64,000 nt of DNA from NCBI GenBank assembly GCA_016713785.1, contig JADJOM010000001.1, positions 186,001 to 250,000 of the forward strand. Direction: 5' to 3'. The notes below the pieces were generated by a model that searched no databases, was not told the origin of the DNA, and worked only from the letters and a program-made list of their open reading frames with translations. Source of the stretch: Gemmatimonadota bacterium. Its GTDB lineage: Bacteria > Gemmatimonadota > Gemmatimonadetes > Gemmatimonadales > GWC2-71-9. The position numbers and the translations under genes are program-made. Of the stretch, positions 16,925 to 25,825 are shown in pieces; positions within the stretch are counted from its first letter, which is position 1, and each line of letters starts with the position of its first letter.

Positions 16925-17968
16925 GTGAGCTCACGACCGCTACTTCTGGTCACATCCGTCGCCCTCGCCGCTTGCGGCCGGGAGGCGCCGGCCATTGATC
17001 CGTCGGCCACCCTTCTGTCCGCCACCGACACACTCGTGCGGCCAGCAGATGGTGAGGTTGCTGCGCCCGAGGATCTCGCCGTAGACACTGCCGGCTACAT
17101 ATACCTGTCCGACCCGGGGGACCACCGCGTCCTCGTGCTCGACCAGCAAGGGACCGTCCTACGGTCCGTTGGCCGTGAGGGGCGCGGCCCCGGGGAAATG
17201 GCTGCCCCACGAGCACTCTCGGTCGCCGGGGACACATTGCGCGTGCTGGACTTCGGGAACGACCAAGTCCACGTCTTCACGCTCCCCGGGTTGTTCGTTC
17301 GCAGCTATGGGGGGCTCCCTGGCACCAGCATCGCCGGCGTTGCCTTCAATGCTTCCGGTGCCGGGGTGATTGCCCGTCACGGCCTCCGCAATGTGCTGGC
17401 GCTCCGGTTTGGGCCCTCCGGCGAACTTGGATCATCGCTGGGAGCCCCCTCAACGCCCCCAGACCTGCAGTACGACTTCGCGGCGGGCAAGGCGGATCTA
17501 GCCGCCGGTCGCATTCCCCCGGCGCTCAGGAACTACTCGGCTCCCGCCCTCGCCGACGATGGCTCAGCCTGGGTACTCCATATCGTGGACGGCACGGTGG
17601 ACCGCTATTCGTCGGCTGATTCGCTGTTGTGGACGGCAACCCTCCCGGATTCCGTTCTGGTTCGGCTGCGGGAAGGACTGTTTGAGCGCACCCGCCGTGA
17701 CACCAGCCCGGCCGGGTTCTACTTTCCGGCGGTGCTCTTGGATGGGCGCACCGTTGGAGATACACTCTGGCTGCTGCTGCAAGGCGGGGCCAACGAGCCC
17801 GCGGAATTCGCCCTCCTGAGCCCAAGCGGCGCTTGGCTGCGTCCCGTTCGTGTTACCGGAGCGACTGGGATCTGGCGTTTCGCTGTCGACGCCCCGCACC
17901 ACGCGTTGTACCTGCTGAGCAAGGAGGAAGGCACGCTTCTCCGTGCTGCGTTGCCTCCCATGCACTAG
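16925..17968 (+). CDS. Six-bladed beta-propeller lipoprotein (cassette gene)
   Basis: The GTG start at 16925 gives a signal peptide with the lipobox VALAAC (Cys 17) and a protein of 347 residues. The mature part repeats NHL/6-bladed propeller patterns: DLAVDTAGYIYLSDPGDHRVLVLDQQGTVLRSVGREGRGPGEM, then ALSVAGDTLRVLDFGNDQVHVF, taken here as the typical blade turns. Such proteins are common in Gemmatimonadota and Bacteroidota and are usually ligand-binding surface proteins. The stop lies a few bases before the R'' box at 17973. The fold call is good; the ligand is unknown. Confidence 0.82.
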   Translation: MSSRPLLLVTSVALAACGREAPAIDPSATLLSATDTLVRPADGEVAAPEDLAVDTAGYIYLSDPGDHRVLVLDQQGTVLRSVGREGRGPGEMAAPRALSVAGDTLRVLDFGNDQVHVFTLPGLFVRSYGGLPGTSIAGVAFNASGAGVIARHGLRNVLALRFGPSGELGSSLGAPSTPPDLQYDFAAGKADLAAGRIPPALRNYSAPALADDGSAWVLHIVDGTVDRYSSADSLLWTATLPDSVLVRLREGLFERTRRDTSPAGFYFPAVLLDGRTVGDTLWLLLQGGANEPAEFALLSPSGAWLRPVRVTGATGIWRFAVDAPHHALYLLSKEEGTLLRAALPPMH

Positions 17969-17972
17969 CGCC

Positions 17973-17982
17973 GCCTAACCAG
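17973..17982 (+). other. attC site 5, left part only, interrupted by IS110-like element
   Basis: R'' GCCTAAC (17973-17979) matches this cassette's TTAGGC start, but the expected attC arms are replaced at once by insertion sequence DNA. No matching right half is found downstream. Confidence 0.7.
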
Positions 17983-19746
17983 ACATCTATTCCCGCTTGA
18001 CGCCTCCCTGAGGCCCGCGCTGTCTTCGGTGGCTCCTCCGCCCCCTCACCCCGGAGCCACCCCATGACCCCCGATGAGAAGCAGGCCTACGCCCGCCAGT
18101 TCCCCGTGCAGGTCGGCGTCGACACGGCCAAGCAGTTCCACGTCCTCGTGGCCCAGGGGCCCGATGGGCGGCGTTCCAGGCCCTTCCGGGTGGACGTGAG
18201 CCGGGCGGGGTTCGAGGCCACCCACGCGCACCTGCAGGGCCTGTTTCCCAGCCTCAGCCCGACCCAGATGCTCGTCGGCCTGGAGTTCGCCGGGCACCAC
18301 GGCTTCACCTTCGCCCGGTTCCTGGCCGATCGGGGCTATCCGGTGGTCAATGTGCTCCCGGCCCACACCAATCGCTCCAAGGAGCTGGAGGACAACAGCC
18401 CGCTCAAGACCGACGCCAAGGACGCGGCCCAGATCGCCCGGCTCGTCGGGATGGGGATCTTCGTCCGCTTCCCGTTCCTGACGACGCCCTACGTCGAGCT
18501 GCGCCTGCTGTCGGTCCAGCGGCATCGGCTCACGGTCGAGGCCACCCGGTTCAGGAATCGGCTGCAGGGCGTCCTCGATCTCGCGTGGCCCGAGTTCCTC
18601 GGGCAGTTCAGCGGGCTCCACAAGCGCACCCCGCTGGCGATTCTGGAGCGCTGGCCGCTGCCGCAGGAGTTCGTCGCCGCGGCCCCACAGGCCGTGGGGC
18701 GGCACATCCGGGCCGCCTCCCGAGGCCACGTCTCCGCCGAGCGGGTAGCCACGCTCCGTCAGTCAGCCCGGGAGACGATCGCCCTCACCCAGGCCACGCC
18801 GGAGCGGCGGCTGGAGATCACCCAGCTCCTCGCTCGCTGGGCGCTGGTCCGGGAGCAACTGGCCGTGGTCGAGGCCCGGATCGTCGCGCTCGTGGACCAG
18901 TGCCCCGAAGCCCGGGTGCTGCTCTCGGTCCCCGAGATCAGCGCCGCCTGTGCCGCCACGATCGTGGCCGAGCTGGGCACCCCGGCCGACTTCCAGCACC
19001 CGCGCCAGGTCCTCAAGCTCGCCGGGATGAATCTCACCGGCCGCCAGAGCGGCCAGACCGACCGAGGGCCGCCGGCGCCAGGTCAAGCGGGGCCGGCCGA
19101 TGCTCCGGCGGCAGCTCTTCCTGCTGGCCGGCCGCTGGTGCCAGCCCCGGGGCCTGTACCGGCCCGAGTACGAGGCGATGCGGGCCCGGGGCATCCCGGG
19201 GACCAAGGCCGTGTGCGCTCTGGCCCGGAAGCTGGTGCCGCTGCTGCTCACGCTCATGCAGACCGGGCAGCCCTTCGACGAAGTCCGGTGGCGGGGCAAT
19301 CGCCGGCAGGTCGCGGCGTAAGTTCCAGACGACATTGAGCCGCGCGTGGAGCACGCGGCCCTGACCGCCCTTGAGCCTTGCGCCTCGAGCGCCCCCTCAA
19401 GTCTGGTCCCTGGCGCGTGCTCGGACCCGAATCGCCCATGAAGATGTGACGGCCCTCGAGGCCCGACGAGCTGTGAGTGTCGCGCGACGGTCCCGCCAGG
19501 CACGCTGCTGCACGGCGCTCTTTGACAATCGATGCACCCGCGTACAGCTTGGGGGCAGCGGTGGTGGGGTGACCTCCGCGTGCCCCCGCAGATGGAGCAG
19601 AGGAGCGCTCGCATCCGACTCAATGGGGCCGGCCCGGCAGCGACCGGTGTCCGCTGGTCTTGAGGACCATTGGGGCCCCCACCACCCTTGTTCTCTCTCC
19701 GCGGCGAGGCCCGCCATGCGCACCGGCCCCGGAGGCTCCTAACCAG
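17974..19746 (+). mobile_element. IS110/IS1111-like insertion in an attC
   Basis: A transposase gene is flanked by the 9-base direct repeat CCTAACCAG at 17974-17982 and 19738-19746, the left copy being part of the attC R'' box. About 80 bases lie before the gene and about 415 after it. In the IS1111 subgroup of the IS110 family the guide (bridge) RNA lies in the right non-coding end, and some members target attC sites; both fit this layout. The right boundary is inferred from the repeat alone. Confidence 0.6.
18064..19321 (+). pseudogene. IS110-family transposase, frameshifted
   Basis: The N-terminal RuvC-like DEDD domain is intact, with Asp in VGVDTAKQF, Glu in LVGLEFAGHHG and the Asp pair in LKTDAKDAAQIA. 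The C-terminal transposase_20 domain follows (LLSVPEISAACAATIVAELG, GMNLTGRQSGQ) and holds the catalytic Ser region. Near 19065 the frame must shift to continue as RRRQVKRGRPMLRRQL up to the stop at 19321; without the shift an unrelated tail is read. The full protein would be about 420 residues, normal for the family. It may be an old break or a base-calling error. Confidence 0.88.
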
Positions 19747-19847
19747 CCCGGGCCCGCCGCCCCCGCAATCTCTCGGCGAGCACGCGACGCTAGACTCGGC
19801 CCGCCCACCCAGGGCGAGGCCCGACAATCCGGAGGTGCTCCGAGGCA
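19322..19847. other. No protein gene seen; probable IS right end with possible bridge RNA
   Basis: Several short frames are open but none has a start signal or a recognisable product. If the upper boundary at 19746 is right, the first 420 bases are the non-coding right end of the IS110-like element and are where a structured guide RNA would lie. The remaining 100 bases hold a CTAGAC that could be a decayed cassette start. Confidence 0.4.
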
Positions 19848-20099
19848 CTACGCAAGGAGGGCGATGGCCCAGCAGCAGGCCACGATGGCGCCGCCCAAGA
19901 GGAGAAAGCGTAGCGCACGCCGGCGGTACGGCTGCCCAGCCGGTGAGAATACCTTGGGGCGAAAGACATCGAACGGCCCTGGCAAGCGTCGGGGATTTGC
20001 CGGGTATCGCCAGGCGCGGACGACCAGGATGGCCACGCCCAGCAGGTAGCCGACGGTTGCAGCAGCAGTCAACGCGTAAAACGACCGGAGGTACGCCAT
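19848..20099 (-). CDS. Small membrane protein, likely immunity protein for the Rhs tip
   Basis: The protein has 83 residues from the ATG at 20099, which overlaps the stop of the upstream gene by one base (TAATG), so translation is coupled. Two hydrophobic segments are visible: residues 8-26 (LTAAATVGYLLGVAILVV) and 62-82 (FLLLGGAIVACCWAIALLA), joined by a basic linker. In Rhs and other polymorphic toxin loci the gene just after the toxin tip encodes its immunity protein, and membrane-spanning ones usually protect against membrane-active toxins. The role is inferred from position only; I do not recognise the family. Confidence 0.6.
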   Translation of the reverse strand: MAYLRSFYALTAAATVGYLLGVAILVVRAWRYPANPRRLPGPFDVFRPKVFSPAGQPYRRRALRFLLLGGAIVACCWAIALLA

Positions 20100-20656
20100 T
20101 AGCATCCGGTTCCCACCTTGGCGCAAGACCACGCATTCGTGATGTGAGCCGGCTGCGGGAGCCCGAGGCTCCCTTGGATTGGACCAGAGCCGATCGCGTA
20201 ACCGAGATGCAAGGCTCCGCCCCCCAGAAGTTGTGGCTTGTCCTTGCCGGCGGCAACGTTCAAAGAGACCCCCAAGTGCTTCCCGGCACCAAGATCAATG
20301 GCCCCAGCAACGTTTCCAGCGGACGGTGCATCGCTGTTGCTGAGATTCAGATCCAGGCTGGCTCCCAGTTGTGGTGGCCCGACGACGCCTGACATCGCGA
20401 CACCGGCTCCGGAGACAGATACATTGGTGTTCACGACGGTCACACTTACAGAAGCACTCAACTCCTTCTCCCGAGGCCGTGCCGCGGCAGCCGCGACAGA
20501 GGCGCGCAACTCGCTCGCCGAAGCCTTGGTACCCCCTCTGGTCATGCAATGGGGACCATCGTTTGAATCGAACGGTGGACACAACCCGAAAGGATCCGTG
20601 TACGTGAGCGCATGGAGTAGGCGTGGCGCGGCCGACCGTTGTCTTCCTGCTGGCAC
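20099..20656 (-). CDS. Orphan Rhs C-terminal tip (toxin-like), captured as a cassette
   Basis: The reading frame carries LTYTDPFGLCPP, the DPxGL signature that ends the conserved Rhs/YD-repeat core, followed by about 150 residues of variable tip: a Ser/Ala-rich stretch, ELSASVSVTVVNTNVSVSGAG, SLDLNLSNSDAPS and GGGALHLGYAIGSG, ending WSCAKVGTGC. No nuclease or deaminase motif is recognised. Everything before the signature is encoded by the attC at 20598-20724, so the 5' shell of the Rhs gene is missing and the listed start (20656) is only the first ATG. It runs against the array direction and is coupled to a small membrane gene downstream. Toxicity is inferred from the family, not shown. Confidence 0.65.
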   Translation of the reverse strand: MPAGRQRSAAPRLLHALTYTDPFGLCPPFDSNDGPHCMTRGGTKASASELRASVAAAAARPREKELSASVSVTVVNTNVSVSGAGVAMSGVVGPPQLGASLDLNLSNSDAPSAGNVAGAIDLGAGKHLGVSLNVAAGKDKPQLLGGGALHLGYAIGSGPIQGSLGLPQPAHITNAWSCAKVGTGC

Positions 20657-20724
20657 ACCCGGCGTTGGCCGGGTAAGTTCTTCGCATCTGGCCGCGCCAC
20701 GCTACTCATGCGCGGGCGTTAGCC
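20598..20724 (+). other. attC site 6, degenerate R''
   Basis: R' GTTAGCC and the arms GCGCATGGAGTAG and CTACTCATGCGC are clear, but the R'' position reads GTGTACG instead of RYYYAAC. These bases also encode the Rhs signature on the other strand. Confidence 0.75.
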
Positions 20725-21157
20725 GGCGGAGAAGCACTCCCCAGTGAGGCATGTCGCCGGGAATGTGATACTGGGCCCGCGCATGCCCGGGCGGCCCAGG
20801 CCGCACGCTGGATCAGCCCGGACCGTTCCGCGTGCCCGCCGCACCCCAGTCTCGATGGCACCCACCTCGGCCTGGCCAGTCGCGCGCCCGCCGGGGGTCC
20901 GGGCCGGCAAGCGGCCGACCGGGCGCGACTTCGCCAGCGCAGCCCACGACGGCCGCCCGCCGGCCCTATGTCCAGCCGCTGCCGATCCCGGTGTCCGCGT
21001 GGTGCACCGGCGCAGCCCCTGCGCGACCCCTGACGCCGTCTAACATCCGCATGCAGCTGCCAGGGCGCGGCCGACGGCTGGCGCCGGGCTGGCACCACCC
21101 GGTACCGCCGGGTAGGTTCTCACTCCTATGCCGCGCCCTGCAGCTGATGCGGGAGCG
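20719..21157 (+). repeat. 439-bp repeated cassette, copy 2
   Basis: Same length as copy 1, with substitutions only. The first six bases are TTAGCC, not TTAGAC, so they no longer match its own R'' GTCTAAC. The 99-codon plus frame stays open. Confidence 0.92.
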
Positions 21158-21163
21158 TTAGAC
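21038..21163 (+). other. attC site 7 (ends repeat copy 2)
   Basis: R'' GTCTAAC, R' GTTAGAC, 126 bases. Confidence 0.92.
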
Positions 21164-21596
21164 GGCGGAGAAGCACTCCCCAGTGAGGCATGTCGCCGGG
21201 AATGTGATACTGGGCCCGCGCATGGCCGGGCGGCCCAGGCCGCACGCTGGATCAGCATGGACCGTTCCCCGTGCCCGCCGCACCCCAGTCTCGATGGCAC
21301 CCACCTCGGCCTGGCCAGTCGCGCGCCCGCCGGGGGTCCGGGCCGGCAAGCGGCCGCCCGGGCGGGACTTCGCCAGCGCAGCCCGCGACGGCCGCCCGCC
21401 GGCCCTCTGTCCAGCCGCCGCCGGTCTCGGTGTCCGCGTGGTGCACCGGCGCAGCCCCTGCGCGACCCCTGACGCCGTCTAACATCCGCATGCAGCTGCC
21501 AGGGCGCGGCCGACGGTTGGCGCCGGGCTGGCACCACCCGGTACCGTCGGGTAGGTTCTCACTCCTATGCCGCGCCCTGCAGCTGATGCGGGAGCG
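21158..21596 (+). repeat. 439-bp repeated cassette, copy 3
   Basis: In tandem with copy 2; 439 bp, substitutions only, plus frame open. Confidence 0.93.
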
Positions 21597-21602
21597 TTAG
21601 AC
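21477..21602 (+). other. attC site 8 (ends repeat copy 3)
   Basis: R'' GTCTAAC, R' GTTAGAC, 126 bases. Confidence 0.92.
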
Positions 21603-21626
21603 TGCTTATCAATATCAGGAGGCCAC

Positions 21627-22058
21627 ATGAAGACCATTCTCGGGTTCGCGATCCCGTTCGCTGTACTCGCAACTATCGCGTGCTCGGACAGTACCGCTCC
21701 CGGCCCGATAACCGGCAGCTATCGCCTCAGCAAGTACAACGGACTCACCGTCCCAGTGGGCCTGAGCGCGGGAGGGTGCACCCAGTACGTGAACGCGGGC
21801 ACGTTCACCCTGGGGGCGGACGACTCCTGGGTCGCCCTCCTCACCGTGCAAACAGTTTGTCCGACGGACACCACCGCGGCTCCGGCAGTCACGATTTCGT
21901 ACCACGGCACCTACCAACAGGTCGCCGCCGGCCTGCGGATCTGGATTAGCAATTCTCCGCCGGAGGAACTGGCGCTTGCCGCCACCGACGGGTCGCACCT
22001 GTCTCTCGACTTCCGGCCGTACTATGGGGCGTTGACCGAGTACGAGCGAGCGCCGTAA
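21627..22058 (+). CDS. Small cassette-encoded lipoprotein
   Basis: A clear Shine-Dalgarno sequence (CAGGAGG, 8 bases before ATG 21627) fixes the start. The product has 143 residues with a signal peptide and lipobox ATIAC (Cys 19). The mature part begins SDSTAPGPITGSYRLSKYNG and has alternating beta patterns (GTFTLGADDSWVALLTVQT, TISYHGTYQQVAAGLRIWI), which suggests a lipocalin-like small barrel of the kind common in Gemmatimonadota lipoproteins; this is a guess from the pattern. It is the only gene of its cassette, 30 bases from the crossover, and its TTAGAC start pairs with R'' GTCTAAC at 22136. Confidence 0.82.
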   Translation: MKTILGFAIPFAVLATIACSDSTAPGPITGSYRLSKYNGLTVPVGLSAGGCTQYVNAGTFTLGADDSWVALLTVQTVCPTDTTAAPAVTISYHGTYQQVAAGLRIWISNSPPEELALAATDGSHLSLDFRPYYGALTEYERAP

Positions 22059-22135
22059 CTCCCCAATACCGCGGACGCGGGTCGCTTCTTGGCGCGCGGA
22101 CTATTGCAGGCCCTACGACGACTCAGGCAGACGCA

Positions 22136-22412
<277 letters not shown>

Positions 22413-22416
22413 CGAC

Positions 22417-23031
22417 TCACCCGGGAGCAGTGCGTCGTGGCAGCCAGACGATCGTCCGCTTGTGAAACAGGCTCCCTTCGTCCCCGATGATGCAACACCC
22501 CGGGAAGTCGAATCCGCCCTCCCGAGAGATCACGACACCTAGTCCACCCAACGCTTCTGAAACCCGGTAGCGCCGCCAGGTTGTGACCGACGCCAGCGGT
22601 CCCAGCGCCGTATCAAATGGCACCTCGCCGGTAGCTGGCTCCGCGTCGTACCGACGCCCGGTGCTGTCCCGCAGATAGGCTACCACGAATCGCTCCCGCT
22701 GCGTGATTCCGCGCGCCCGACTCGAGAGGATGAAGTCCACAACGTAGTGTCCGCGATCCAGGGAATCTGGGTGCCCATCAGTGACCGCAATGCACCAGTC
22801 ATCTGCGCACTGCTGGTCCCCAATCCCCAAGTACCGGCGGGGACTTAGGAGCGAGACGAGCGCGATGGCGGCGAAGTAGACCCCGAGCCCCCACCCGAGT
22901 CGCTTGGCCAACCCCTTCGCGTCTGTGCGCCGTCCCCGAGCCAGGAGAATCCCGAGCCGGCCTATGGTCCAGAGTACCACGAGAAACAGGACCAGGAACA
23001 GCAGGTCGAAGAGCGACATCGTGGCCGCCAT
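22417..23031 (-). CDS. Minus-strand cassette membrane protein
   Basis: The protein has 204 residues, or 200 from the Met at position 5. Two hydrophobic helices occupy residues 6-28 (SLFDLLFLVLFLVVLWTIG) and 47-66 (GWGLGVYFAAIALVSLL). The remaining 140 residues are soluble and follow VDFILSSRARGITQRERFVVAYLRDSTGR, probably outside the membrane. Paired cysteines occur (QQCADDWC, FPGCC). I do not recognise the family. It fills a cassette (TTAGGC at 22407 with R'' GCCTAAC at 23112) but points against the array, so it needs its own promoter. Confidence 0.75.
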   Translation of the reverse strand: MAATMSLFDLLFLVLFLVVLWTIGRLGILLARGRRTDAKGLAKRLGWGLGVYFAAIALVSLLSPRRYLGIGDQQCADDWCIAVTDGHPDSLDRGHYVVDFILSSRARGITQRERFVVAYLRDSTGRRYDAEPATGEVPFDTALGPLASVTTWRRYRVSEALGGLGVVISREGGFDFPGCCIIGDEGSLFHKRTIVWLPRRTAPG

Positions 23032-23111
23032 GTAGAAGTACTTTGCAGTGTAAAGCCACGGCCCGTTTCAGTCAATCCGCACGGCGGAGTCGGCCCCGTG
23101 CCGTGTTCGCG

Positions 23112-23243
23112 GCCTAACTGGCGCTTGGACTTGCCGGGCGCTAGAATCGCCATAGTCCCTGCCACGCCGGCCGCTGGGCGCGGTCGCCCATCCACTCCGC
23201 GGGGCCGCCCCAGCGCCCGCAAGTCAAGCGCAGGCTGTTAGAC
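23112..23243 (+). other. attC site 10
   Basis: R'' GCCTAAC, R' GTTAGAC, 132 bases; the arms GGCGCTTGGACTTGC and GCAAGTCAAGCGC pair. Same subtype as attC 30. Confidence 0.9.
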
Positions 23244-23676
23244 GGCGGAGAAGCACTCCCCAGTGAGGCATGTCGCCGGGAATGTGATACTGGGCCCGCG
23301 CATGGCCGGGCGGCCCAGGCCGCACGCTGGATCAGCATGGACCGTTCCCCGTGCCCGCCGCGCCCAAGTCTCGATGGCACCCACCTCGGCCTGGCCAGTC
23401 GCGCGCCCGCCGGGGGTCCGGGCCGCCAAGCGGCCGACCGGGCGGGACTCTGCCAGCGGAGCCCACGCCGGCCGCCCGCCGGCCCTCTGTCCAGCTGCCG
23501 CCGATCCCGGTGTCCGCGTGGTGCACCGGCGCAGTCCCTGCGCGACCCCTGACGCCGTCTAACATCCGCATGCAGCAGCCAGGGCGCGGCCGACGGTTGG
23601 CGCCGGGCTGGCACCACCCGGTACCGCCGGGTAGGTTCTCACTCCTATGCCGCGCCCTGCAGCTGATGCGGGAGCG
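23238..23676 (+). repeat. 439-bp repeated cassette, copy 4
   Basis: 439 bp. It is the most diverged of the early copies (changes such as AGC GCA to AGC GGA), with no indel. Confidence 0.92.
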
Positions 23677-23682
23677 TTAGAC
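23557..23682 (+). other. attC site 11 (ends repeat copy 4)
   Basis: R'' GTCTAAC, R' GTTAGAC, 126 bases. Confidence 0.92.
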
Positions 23683-23730
23683 TGAACCGGACGACTAGGC
23701 CTGCAGCGACTCTGGATCGAGAGGCCCTCA

Positions 23731-24891
23731 TTGCACTCTACATCGCCAAGCCTCCACGTGCGAACAGTGGCATTCGCCACATCGTTCATCCTCTCCTGCA
23801 TCGTCACAGGGTGTGGGCCTGGCGTGGGCAGCGAAAGCAGAGCAGATGGTTGGGAGAGGGCCACGCCGGCTTCCGTGGGCTTCGATCCCGAGCTCCTGGA
23901 TTCGATGACTATCGCGATTCAGCGGCAGAGATATCCCAACGTGCACGCTCTGCTGATCGTCAAGGAAGGCCGCCTCGTGTATGAGCAGTACTTCGAGGGA
24001 AGCGATGTTCGCCGAGGGGTGGGGCCACAGGGGCATGTGGTCTTCAACGCTACGACACGTCATGACGTCCGTTCCATCACGAAGAGCGTCACGTCTGCGC
24101 TGGTGGGGATCGCGATTGGTGCCGGGCTGCTCGGTCCAATCGATCAGCCCATCTTCGATTTGTTCCCCGAGCACGCAGGCCTGGCGACGTCCAGCAAGCG
24201 TGGTATCACGCTGCGGCACCTCCTCACGATGAGCTCCGGCCTCGCCTGGAACGAGCTGGTATCGTATGCGGACACCAGTAACGACGAGCGCCGGATGAAT
24301 CGCAGCACGGATCCGGTGCGGTTCGTGTTGAGCCGCCCTCTCGCCTCCGCACCGGGTACCGTGTTCAACTACAGCGGCGGATCTCCTCAACTGCTTGCGG
24401 CTGCGGTCCAGCGCGCCGCTGGACGCCCACTACTCGAGTATGCTCGGGAAGTCCTCTTTGCGCCATTGGGGATTACGGACGTGGAGTGGGTCCATGACTC
24501 CTCGGATGTACCATCCGCCGCATCCGGTCTGAGAATGCGCCCTGTGGACGTCGCGAAGCTTGGCGTACTCTACCTGAATCAAGGACGGTGGCGGGGCGTG
24601 CAGGTGATTCCCGCATCGTGGGTTGAGGCAACACGTGCCCGACAGATGGAACTCCCCATCGCTGACGCCGACAGCGGGCGTCACGGGTACACTCTCCTCT
24701 GGTGGCACTCTCGGCTCCAGACCAAGCGAGGAGACATCGAGGTCCTAAATGCCTCGGGTAATGGCGGCCAGAACATCTTCGTGGTGCCGAAGTTCGGAGT
24801 GGTCGTAACGATATTCGGCGGACGGTACGATGCGGGTGATTATGTCACAGAGGACATCCTCGTCGATCATGTGATTCGTTCACTGCGGTAG
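23731..24891 (+). CDS. Serine hydrolase, beta-lactamase/class C PBP family
   Basis: The protein has 386 residues. It is probably a lipoprotein, because the hydrophobic N-terminus ends in IVTGC (Cys 28), though the start could lie later. The catalytic SxxK is SITK at residues 115-118, the Tyr motif is YSG at 214-216, and the last motif is near SGNGGQN at about 355. The order is that of class C beta-lactamases, esterases and DD-peptidases (COG1680). The Tyr motif is YSG, not YAN, so an esterase or peptidase role is at least as likely as antibiotic resistance. It is the only gene of its cassette. Confidence 0.88.
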   Translation: MHSTSPSLHVRTVAFATSFILSCIVTGCGPGVGSESRADGWERATPASVGFDPELLDSMTIAIQRQRYPNVHALLIVKEGRLVYEQYFEGSDVRRGVGPQGHVVFNATTRHDVRSITKSVTSALVGIAIGAGLLGPIDQPIFDLFPEHAGLATSSKRGITLRHLLTMSSGLAWNELVSYADTSNDERRMNRSTDPVRFVLSRPLASAPGTVFNYSGGSPQLLAAAVQRAAGRPLLEYAREVLFAPLGITDVEWVHDSSDVPSAASGLRMRPVDVAKLGVLYLNQGRWRGVQVIPASWVEATRARQMELPIADADSGRHGYTLLWWHSRLQTKRGDIEVLNASGNGGQNIFVVPKFGVVVTIFGGRYDAGDYVTEDILVDHVIRSLR

Positions 24892-24894
24892 TCA

Positions 24895-25009
24895 GTCTAA
24901 CCAGCGTTTGCTGCGGTCGGGGCCTCACGCCTCGGCCCACGCGCTGTAGCTTTACGAGGGCACGCGCGGGCCTCGGCAGGCCCCGCCGCAGAAACGCACG
25001 CCGTTAGCT
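24895..25009 (+). other. attC site 12
   Basis: R'' GTCTAAC, R' GTTAGCT, 115 bases; the arms CGTTTGCTGCGGTCGGGGCC and GGCCCCGCCGCAGAAACGC pair. A different subtype from the neighbours. Confidence 0.88.
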
Positions 25010-25078
25010 GGCTACCCCACCCCCGGCTGTACACCCCGCGCGCCCGGCCCTATCTTAAGCCCATCCAAGGAGTTCCCC

Positions 25079-25303
25079 ATGGGCGACCTGCTTTCGCGCA
25101 TCACCATCGACCCCGAGCAGTGTGGCGGCCGCCCGTGCATCCGCGGCCTCCGCATCCGGGTCATCGATATCCTCAACCTGCTGGGCGCCGGCGAGACCCA
25201 GGAGCAGATCCTCGCCGCGTACCCCTACCTCGAGGCCGAGGACATCGCGGCGGCCCTGCAGTACGCGGCGCGCCGCTTCGACCACCCCACCCTGGTGGCG
25301 TAG
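25079..25303 (+). CDS. DUF433 antitoxin, copy 1
   Basis: 74 residues. The DUF433 pattern (RITIDPEQCGGRPCIRGLRIRVIDILNLLGAGETQEQILAAYPYLEAEDIAAAL) is a compact winged-helix-like DNA-binding fold. In known loci it is the antitoxin of a DUF5615 PIN-like toxin, and that gene follows directly here. CAAGGAG lies 8 bases upstream as a ribosome site. The coding region is identical to the copy at 42932. The adjacent toxin frame is broken in this copy, so only the antitoxin is likely functional. Confidence 0.93.
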   Translation: MGDLLSRITIDPEQCGGRPCIRGLRIRVIDILNLLGAGETQEQILAAYPYLEAEDIAAALQYAARRFDHPTLVA

Positions 25304-25674
25304 GTGGGCACGGGCCCGGCCCGCCGGGAGATCTGGGTCGATGCCCAGCTCCCCCCGGCCACCTGCCGCTGGCTGGCGAGTCCCGAGGCCGAGCTCCGGC
25401 ATGTGGCGGACTCGGCCTTCTGACCGCCCGCGACCCCGCGATCTTCGCCGCCGCCCGCGAGCGCGCCGCGGCGGTCCTCACCAAGGACCAGGACTTCGTC
25501 CAGCTGCTCGAGCGGCACGGCCCGCCCCCGGCGGTCGTGTGGGTCACGGCGGGGAACCTCACCAACGCCGGGCTGCGCGAGCTCCTGGTTACCCATTGGC
25601 CCCGGGTGCTGGCCCTCCTCGCGGCCGGGGAGCACCTGATCGAGATCGCAGGGCCGCGCGAGGCAGCCAGCTAA
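25304..25674 (+). pseudogene. DUF5615 PIN-like toxin, copy 1, frameshifted
   Basis: Compared with the intact copy at 43157-43528 it lacks one G in the run GGCGGAGCTCGG (here GGCGGACTCGG, near 25409). The frame is lost after about 35 codons; the rest (LTKDQDFVQLLERHGPPPAVVWVTAGN) is still present in the second frame. DUF5615 proteins are small predicted ribonucleases with PIN-like acids (VDAQLPP, TKDQDF). A toxin killed while its antitoxin stays intact is a harmless state for the cell. Confidence 0.88.
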
Positions 25675-25804
25675 CAAGGGCTTGCAGCTGGCAGGGCCGG
25701 ATGTGGGGAGCTCCGACGCAGGCGGCCCCACGGTGTATCATAGGGAACGCTTGTTTGTTACGGGCTGCCCTGTTCCCTGCAGCTGAACCCCGGTCCCGTT
25801 AGAT
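25669..25804 (+). other. attC site 13
   Basis: R'' AGCTAAC, R' GTTAGAT, 136 bases; the R'' overlaps the toxin stop codon. Arms GGCTTGCAGCTGGCAGGG and CCCTGTTCCCTGCAGCTG. Confidence 0.9.
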
Positions 25805-25825
25805 GGCACTCAACCACTGGAATCG

